Assembly: GCA_035771165.1 (NCBI GenBank)
Contig: JAWNZC010000232.1
Span: 3,785,501-3,849,500 of the forward strand
Direction of reading: 5' to 3'
Source: Paragorgia papillata
Taxonomy: Eukaryota > Cnidaria > Anthozoa > Scleralcyonacea > Coralliidae
DNA: 64,000 nt
Shown here: piece by piece, positions 56,747 to 64,000 of the stretch
Position numbering within the stretch: the stretch's first letter is position 1
Layout: each line of letters starts with the position of its first letter
The notes under the pieces: generated by a model
Database searches by the model: none
Told to the model about the DNA's origin: nothing
The model's input: only the letters and a program-made list of their open reading frames with translations
Position numbers and translations under genes: made by a program

Positions 56747-57605
56747 AATGATGAGCTCAATGTTAATACTGGACTTGGAGATGTTACTAAAAATGTAGCA
56801 TATCTATTTATTATTCTCTACTCAACTAACAATTATGCTGTCAACAATAAAAACAAAATATATTAAAATATTTTCTTAATCCACCCCAATAAATGTCCTC
56901 GCACTATCGAGAACTTCATACTTGGGGAAATTACTGAAAATAGCTAGCATACCCATCAAATGAAACAGAGAGAGCAATTTTTCTGTTAACAAGAAAAGCT
57001 AAATATATCAGAATATTTCCTTTAATCTAATCTATTAAATGTCCTCGAACTATCGAGGACCAACACACCAAGGAGAGATTACTGAAAATGTAGCATATTT
57101 ATCATTTGAAAATAGAGGGAATGATTTTTCTGTTAACAAGAAAAGCAAAATATATCAAAATAATTTCTTTAGTCCAACCTAATAAATGTCTTCGAACTAT
57201 CGAGGACAGTTGCACTTGCAGGAATTACTGAAAATGTAGCACCTATATACATAACAGCAACTGAGAGCAGACTGTACAGTATTTGTATTAAAAATAAAAG
57301 CTAAATATATCAATTAAGCTAAATACAACCTACGAAAATGTTCTCAAATTGTCAAGAAAAGCTGCACTTAGAGAAATTACTGTTCATTGTAGTATATCAT
57401 TATTTCCATATATAGTGTATTAGTTATGTCTGTTGTATTTGTAAATATTGTAATATTGTGAGGGCCGTATGTTAGATAACCTTTACGGTTAATACGTATT
57501 TTCCCTCGTAAAATAAAGTTTTATTCTATTCTATTCTATTCTATTCTATCAATCAAGTGAAACAGAGAGAACACTTTCTCTGTTCAAACAAGAAAAGCAA
57601 AATAC
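56747..57605. repeat. ~147-bp tandem repeats, about five to six diverged copies
   Basis: Units carry AATGTCCTCGAACTATCGAG, GGAAATTACTGAAAATGTAGCA, and TCTGTTAACAAGAAAAGC in the same order. The AATG landmark recurs at 56747, 56892, 57038, 57185 and 57337, steps of 145-152 bp. A LINE 3' end (about 57415-57548) splits the last unit, which resumes as TCAAGTGAAACAGAGAG at 57551. The units are non-coding. Confidence 0.8.
57415..57548 (+). mobile_element. 3' end of an L2/CR1-type LINE with (ATTCT)n tail
   Basis: GTATTTGTAAATATTG is followed by a GC-richer hairpin region (GAGGGCCGTATG...ACGTATTTTCCCTC), AAATAAAG, and five to six ATTCT units ending at 57548. This is the standard 3' end of an L2/CR1-type LINE, heavily 5'-truncated. 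It has interrupted the 147-bp repeat. Confidence 0.7.
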
Positions 57606-57956
57606 ATACTGTACAATATACATATCAAAACATTTTTCAAAAAACCCAAAAAAAAACCAACAAGTAGCATACAGGATATAAAGCAATGAAAGCTATAAAA
57701 ATCTGAATTCACCAGCACGATACGGTATATATGTATATACATGTACGTATACTACACTAAATCTACAGCACTGTATACAGAAGGGGGAAAAATGTGTTTT
57801 TGGCCTCTAAGGTGCCAAATGTTTTCCAATTGAAAGTTTCACCTCGCTCTCTGAGCCACAAAACATACTATTTCCCAAAGTGCCAATAAATACACATAAG
57901 CATTACATAATGTATGTAAGTTATATCTAATAAATTTTGAGTTGCATGCAGTCATG

Positions 57957-58459
57957 GCAATAGAAGAGTTGGATGTTCATCAAGCTCAATTACTCAGAAA
58001 AGATTTGTGAGCCCCAGACAGGGTTCGAAGCCGCAACCTTCAAATGACCTGTTAGACGCTCTTCTGAGTGAGTAATAATTGAGCTTGACAAATGTCCACC
58101 AAATGTCAGTTACATTACACCAAGCTCGCAAATGTACCACATGCACTACATTTATATACGTACAACTTATCAAATACAGTAGAAGAGTTCCTAAAATATT
58201 TCTGCAATTCAATTGCTTGACTTAAGCAATTGAATTGAATTGAATTGCAATTCAATTGCAATTGAATTTAAGCAATGAACAACTTCCTACTTAGCATTTG
58301 ATTGGATTTTTGTTTTTGACAAACCAATAAGAAACCAGTTATTAAAATAAAATTTTTGACTAAGAGTTGAACAAAAAAAATTGTTCAACAAGTATCATCA
58401 ATGAGTTGGTTAAGTCTAGCAAATGAATTGCAGCAATATTCTAGGAACTCTTCTATTGC
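57957..58459. mobile_element. inverted-repeat cluster (MITE-like) with TGGCAATAGAAGAGTT ends
   Basis: TGGCAATAGAAGAGTT at 57955-57970 is matched by its complement at 58443-58459. A third copy of the AGTAGAAGAGTTCCTA end lies at 58181 and pairs with TAGGAACTCTTCTATTG at 58441, defining an inner ~280-bp hairpin whose centre is (AATTG)n-rich. Nested or sequential insertion of related MITEs is likely. Confidence 0.55.
57995..58075 (-). repeat. tRNA-like (SINE) segment
   Basis: On the minus strand AGAAGAGCGTCTAAC and GGTTGCGGCTTCGAACCC resemble the A-box and B-box parts of a tRNA-derived SINE. The acceptor stem does not pair well enough for a functional tRNA. The flanks CAAGCTCAATTACTCAGA and its near-complement form a hairpin around it. 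Confidence 0.35.
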
Positions 58460-58512
58460 CACAATAGTAGAAGAGTGAGCACTCTTCAATTAAATATTGT
58501 ACCAAAGTCTAA

Positions 58513-60130
58513 CCTTCATTCCTTTACAGTTTTTAAAAAATCTTTCATCTGCTGCTTTGTGCCTGACTGGAGTTTAGACTCCTCATCCAGTTCAAAAGCT
58601 GCTAAATATATACAACCTAAGGATAGTACATCTGTCCATGGCTCTTTTCTGTTATTAAACCAAGGCATCCACTTCTTATTCCATGATCCTTTCCAATAAT
58701 GGATCTTGACAGTAGATTCATTTTTCTCTAGCACTTTTCCAATAACTGGAGTTTTACTGTAATTTTGCAGTGAAACATACTGCAATAAAAGAATCAACTG
58801 CTACAATGATCACAAATATTGGTATCAGATGTCACACCAGAGGGCTTTCTATAAGGCCCAGTGTAGACCTATATTAAACAAAAATATATACACAGAATAA
58901 TGACATTGTAAGTTGACTAATATGCTGTACATGCAAACTGTGAATTTGTGATTATAATATTTACTAACAAAAAATGCTTAGCTCAGATGGGGATGCAACC
59001 ATTGAGTAATTAGTTACTAAGACTTAAAAAGGGCAAAGCAGCTACTGTAGAAAAAAGACCGTGTTAAGTTATTCCTTAGTAATAGACCTTTCTGCATGGA
59101 GTGCTTGGATAATGTGTTAATTAGAGATTGGCTCTTGCAAAACTTCAGACATCCAAAACTTCATACAACTTTGGACATTGGCCAATTAGATTTGTCAAAA
59201 CGAAGGATTACATGGTCTATTTACTTCATTGGAAAGGTATATGTAGTAAGTTAAAATATAAGCAGCTATCTTTATGGGTATAAGTGTAAATGATGAAAAC
59301 TTTGCTTAAGAGTAGTAGGAAAGTTTAGATAAGATAATTTTAAGTCAGAAAAAAGCTGAATTTGAGCCACTAGTATCTTAATTGATGTTTTACAAACACT
59401 TTGGGGCCTGGACCTCTCCGTGTGCTGAAAAAAATTGTCTGGCGTTAGCCAGAATAAACCTTAGAGACTTGTTGTCAATCAATGTTTTAACAGTTTTTAC
59501 AGATATTGATTAAACATCTATTTCTTTTGACTTTTCGTTATGAATTATTAATGAATAAATTAATAATACATGTAATATATAATACAGCATGATACTGTAT
59601 ATATTATACACAGAAAACTGTAAAATAATGTTGACTAATTTTGTTGAACAAATAAATAAATGCATATGCAAAAATATACATTAAATTATGTAACATCGAT
59701 AAGTATAAACAGTTAAATATATTAAAATGTATATTTACCTCTGGTATATCTTGTAGTTGAGCTCCAACCATTACAGAATTTTACAGTTACTTCTTCCGAA
59801 ACTCCATTTGGGATTGGGAGGTCGCTAATCACAGTTTATTTGCTCCTGTACGTAATTGTTTCTCTCCATCCCAACCAACTACAGAAACACCGTCAAATTC
59901 CATAAACTTTAGCTCGTCGAGCAACCAAGTTGCTGGCTTTTCATGATTAGATGTAGCACTGTAAATTTTATTCACTTGACTAAAAAAGTAATTCCACCAT
60001 TCTTTATCTTCGGTGGTTATCTTTCGCGAATTATCCAAAAATTTGGGAATGTCTTTTCACCACTCCATGTCAACGTTATCAGGCAACGACTGCACAAATT
60101 TTGGTGCTTCGGTTGGAATCAAAGTGTCCT
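58513..60130 (-). pseudogene. unrecognised gene, two minus-strand exons, probably damaged
   Basis: Exon 1 (about 60130-59753) starts after acceptor TTTCGTAG and reads TLIPTEAPKFVQSLPDN..., then WWNYFFSQVNKIYS and SVVGWDGEKQLRTGANKL, then TVISDLPIPNGVSEEVTVKFCNGW, and ends at donor AGAGGTAAATA. A TGA lies in frame near 60053 and a one-base shift near 59833 is needed to continue. Exon 2 (58779-58513) follows a strong acceptor (TTCTTTTATTGCAG) and encodes GKVLEKNESTVKIHYWKGSWNKKW...TDVLSLGCIYLAAFEL, ending in a stop. The second exon resembles a small chromo/Tudor-like barrel in its pattern only. The family is not recognised. Sequencing error could explain the breaks. Confidence 0.45.
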
Positions 60131-60239
60131 ACGAAATTTAACAAAGAAGATCACAATCATTCACAAGCTCCACATCACCAAATTTAAACAATCAACATAT
60201 CGCGTGCACAGTCTTCTTGCTGGTGGGAAATGACTGTTA

Positions 60240-63200
60240 ACCACTTGAAACTGCAAACAGTCACCACAGACTCAGGCCATGGCTGTGGCCGGGAGAAATA
60301 CAAATTTATCAAATACTGGTTGGAATGGACAATGGAATACAATCCTACTTTATATAAAGTTTGACAAAACGCAGTAAGTATAAAATATCAATGAGCGGTT
60401 GGCCCAGTTTTGCTTAATTTGAGATTTATAATTCATAACGTCGTTTAATATAGGTAAGCTTATTAAGGTCTTTCACTATTTGAAACAATTTTGAAATATA
60501 CGATCACAAGATGGCAAAAAATTGCAACAAAATTCCTTAAATTGCTAGCTGGCATTTAAAAATTGCATTATAACTTAGAGTGATACGTCATTAACGAGAC
60601 CAAATTTACATGATTTGTAAAACCTAACGAGCAAATTATGGAATTTTTTTTATATCTTTTTCCATTTTCCAAGATTCATGCACGTAAATTACTCAATTAC
60701 GCAAGCGACGTTTTTGACGCCAGGGATAATTTTAACGGCTTTCTGACGCCAAACAGGGCAAGGCTCTTTAGCACTGCCACTGTGTCTGGGGGTTTTTCTA
60801 TTCCGGATATTTCTTCATGCGAATGAATCGTGAATTCCTCGATCAAAAAGTTATAACCGAATCCCGAGGCCACTTAGGAAATCTGAACGGCCAAACATGA
60901 ATCCAGAACGAACTAAACATCTTTTAGCTGATATGATCAAATCTTGCTAAAAATAGTTATGCATGTAACATTCGGCATTTCTTATGACCTATTGAATCTT
61001 TCACATGATTAGTTTAAAAGATTGTTTTGAAATTTGACAGAATCAATATATATATACACCTAAACACCGCGCTGTGTCAGCCTTTCAAAGTGTTTATGCT
61101 TCGATGTCGCGATGATCCAAGACTGAGTGACAATGTCGGACCTTGACACCTTGTGCTGATTGTTAAAAAAATCTGAATGACTATTAAAGTTCAAAATATA
61201 TTGTATTGCGCACGCGTTTTGTCAATGCCGAATCTATAGCCATCGAACCTGAAGATCCGGTGTCGGAACTATAACCACGGCGAGTTTTATATAACCTCGC
61301 CTAAATATCTCACAAATTTAAATGTCAACTTACCATCGTTTTCGTCCTCACTACTTGTGGAACCCATCGGCCAACATTTGCATTTTGCGTTGAAGTTTTA
61401 ATTTCGCCGGTAAAAAACGAACCATTCAGTAAATCTGAATGGCCAAAACTTGATTCACAGCATATTCGGAAATATCTTGATCGGGTTCGTCAAGGCCACT
61501 AGTGGCAATTAGATAACGGTCTTCGGATATTCGATTTGAGTTTCCCATTGGATGAAATGTCATCAAGTCCAACTAAATCACTTGTGTTCAAATCCATCAC
61601 GATCCAACGACAACGCTTTCGAAGAGCAGTCGTTTTCAACCCAAGATGGCCAAGATTGAATCAAGTTTTTGTGACATACGATAAAGGCGTTACATTCAAA
61701 TTTCTTTTATTGTGTGCACCTGGCGTCTGTCATGACTGACATGACACCATTTGGACTTTTAACTTTTTTTAAACACGTCGTGTTTTAAAAATCCACGCTT
61801 TATGCTGTTTCGATTTATATGTCGAATGTTTATGAATAAAACAAATAAATATTTAAAAGTGACTCTAGGATCAAGTAATTAGATTCCATATATTTTCAAT
61901 GAATGGCGAGATCTAGCAGATGGCTTTGCGGTTGCGGTATCACCTCGGGTATCACACAGAGTTTCATCCGTTCTGTCATGATCCGATTTGTAATACTGTC
62001 AAGCTTCTTAATGTGTTCAAAGCACATGGTTTGAGCTGTTGAACGCTGTAGTATTGCGATCATAGTTGCGATGAAGAGTAATAGAAAGTCTAAACAATCA
62101 ACAAAAGAAAAGCCAAGTGGTGGTTTACCCCCGGAAGATTAAGCAAAATTTTCGTTCAAGTGCGATGGAAATGAGCTTAATGAAGTAACGTATATGTCCA
62201 ACCAAGTGCCACTAAACTGATAAAGTGAAGGTAAACCTAAGTCTCTTCTATTTTATTATTTGGCGAAAGCTGTTATTACAAGAAATATGTTTCCTTATGT
62301 TTCAGATTGTGTTTCGTGACAAGGAAGAACCTATTTATTTTTCAGATGTCTCTTCGAATTTTTGCTGAGATTAATCATGGCAAAAAATGTGTTAAGAAAT
62401 GCTCGTGTATCGCATTACCAACTGCGGGGGATTACGCGCAACGCCAACGAAACTTTATAGGGACTTTTTAATATTTTCGCCATTTTCTCAAAATATAGAA
62501 AGCAATCACGAAAAGATCGCACGGTTTATTAAAATGTGAAGTCTTGGCTACATACTGGTGATATTTTTTCAGCTGTACGAGGAAAATAAGCTTCGTCTGT
62601 TTTGCGTTATATTTTGGTATACTTCGCTATTTCTAGCATTTGTTTACATCGTATCTAAGCCAACAGTCTAAATGTTTTGCGGTGTTTCTCCAAACGCATG
62701 CGCTAATCGAAATAAGAGCGCGCATATTCACCTTCGTCGTGTATATTTTGCGGTCATTTTGATGCGTCATTCGCTTTTGTACAAGCAAATTTTGGTTCGT
62801 CACTTTTGAATTTTTCGAAATTGCCGCAAAATGTTTGCTCGATCATATTGCTGAGCTTACTCAATGTTGTACAGTACGTGCACATGTGACTAATGCCAAT
62901 GAAAAACAGAACAAGAAGAACATGCGCGCCAGGATGAAGAAGAAGTACCATAATTTTTTGAGGTTTATGTGAACAACAGAACCAGTAAGTGCTACGAATG
63001 TTGGTTGTTGTTGCGTTATGATTTTTGTTGTTGCGTTTATAATTTATATGACTTGCGCTCACCAATCATCGGGAATCGACCTCATATAATTGCTACGTTC
63101 TTTCAGACTTCAAATCACTCACTCAATTGAACAAGCAATAATTTCATTTCTAATCATTTTGATTGAACAGCTCTTGCAGTATGTACTCTAGACTGTACCC

Positions 63201-64000
63201 AGTCTATGTACTCTGGCATGTTTGCCAGTACAAACACAACTTTGAAAGTGAGGTTGATACAATGATGCATCAATTGGTTCAGACTTGTTCAGTTATTTTA
63301 TAAATCTCATTGTCAGTCAATTTATAAGTAATCAAAAATTAAATCAGTAAAAGACAGATAAATACTGATAACTGTAAAAGGATAACATAATATAATGACA
63401 CTCTTGCTAAACCTAAGCAATACGCATGCTCTGCTGTGCTACTGCTGGTCAATTACATAGCAGGTGCATGAAGGAGCAAATCTCCAATTACTGGCCAAAT
63501 TTTTTGGTATACAAAAACTTGTCTTGGTGCAATGTAATATTGTCACCAAGATTTTAGTATTAAGCACTACGCTTTGGTTTGACTTTGTCCTGAGGCATTC
63601 ACATATGGCCAGTGTGGCAGCATGACTAGTAAACAGATATAATTATTATGGTGCCGTTTCAGTAAGGTTTTTTACCCGCTAAACTGCTATGGCTTTGATA
63701 TGTCACAAACACTGCCTACACAGCACTCAACTTTTTATGCGCAAAGCTACCAGTACAATGTGATATTCAGTATTCAACTGAATATCAATTATTCAGTACA
63801 ATGTGATCAATAATCTAGCATCAAATGGCACTAATTTGGTAACATTCTGTGTGTCATTTTTTTAGATAATGCAAGAATGACGAATGTCATACTACCATAT
63901 GTTATTAGCTGTGGTGCACCAAATGCTCCAGCAACCAATCTGACACGAGTGTCGAGATAATGGACCACTGACAAAAGAAAAAGACAGTGAAATTGTATAT
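60240..64000. other. AT-rich region without recognised genes
   Basis: Read on both strands. Short open frames (60638-60826, 61536-61739, 62754-63065) have no domain or splice support. GTACAATGTGAT occurs as a short direct repeat (about 63755 and 63797). Nothing further is supported. Confidence 0.4.

Noticed and set aside
57995..58075. Functional tRNA gene on the minus strand
   Set aside because: B-box is imperfect and no good acceptor stem or anticodon arm can be drawn; kept only as SINE-like.

Overview
This is a eukaryotic, almost certainly metazoan, nuclear window. Coding sequence is split by introns, there is no operon structure, and most recognisable sequence is transposable elements or satellite. 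Two scavenger-receptor (SRCR) exons, a GIY-YIG Penelope fragment, PIF/Harbinger genes, a Polinton-type DNA polymerase and LINEs with 2A-like N-termini suggest a marine invertebrate, most likely a cnidarian. The species cannot be told from the sequence alone.

Layout: 0-5.7 kb is the end of a Maverick/Polinton: several small AT-rich ORFs and a protein-primed family B DNA polymerase broken by one in-frame stop. 5.8-7.8 kb holds a decayed Harbinger transposase and its convergent Myb/SANT partner. 8.96-12.26 kb is a long imperfect palindrome (foldback element) with a 1.1-kb insertion in one arm. 12.3-15.0 kb has a MITE, hammerhead-like motifs and the 3' end of a Penelope-like element. 15.4-19.0 kb is a frameshifted LINE with an ATCT tail. 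19.77-21.23 kb holds two TTAA elements that share one TTAA. 21.3 kb is a decayed SRCR exon. 22.66-23.58 kb is a long polypyrimidine tract.

24.2-35.5 kb is the most interesting part. A C2H2 / tyrosine recombinase / Myb-like gene runs towards a large superfamily 3 helicase gene on the opposite strand. The helicase ends in a PCNA-binding (PIP-box) motif. The recombinase gene is cut by a 5.8-kb long-TIR element with a 9-bp target duplication, and that element carries a nearly intact 1,147-aa LINE. The pair looks like the core of a DNA transposon or virus-like element that integrates by tyrosine recombinase and replicates with its own helicase plus host PCNA. A 0.4-kb hairpin follows it.

35.6-48.0 kb is a 12.4-kb satellite built from 9-bp and 11-bp units, nearly free of G on this strand, with nested higher-order duplications. 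48.3-48.9 kb is an intact SGNH-hydrolase ORF. 49.8-51.2 kb is a TIR element next to a 5S-rRNA-like stretch. 51.87-52.20 kb is a complete SRCR exon with good splice sites. The rest (52-64 kb) is mostly non-coding: a TTGTG microsatellite, ~147-bp tandem repeats interrupted by a LINE 3' end, a small inverted-repeat/tRNA-like cluster, and two minus-strand exons of an unrecognised, damaged gene at 58.5-60.1 kb. The two SRCR exons lie on the same strand 30 kb apart, so much of the window may be one SRCR locus expanded by transposons and satellite.
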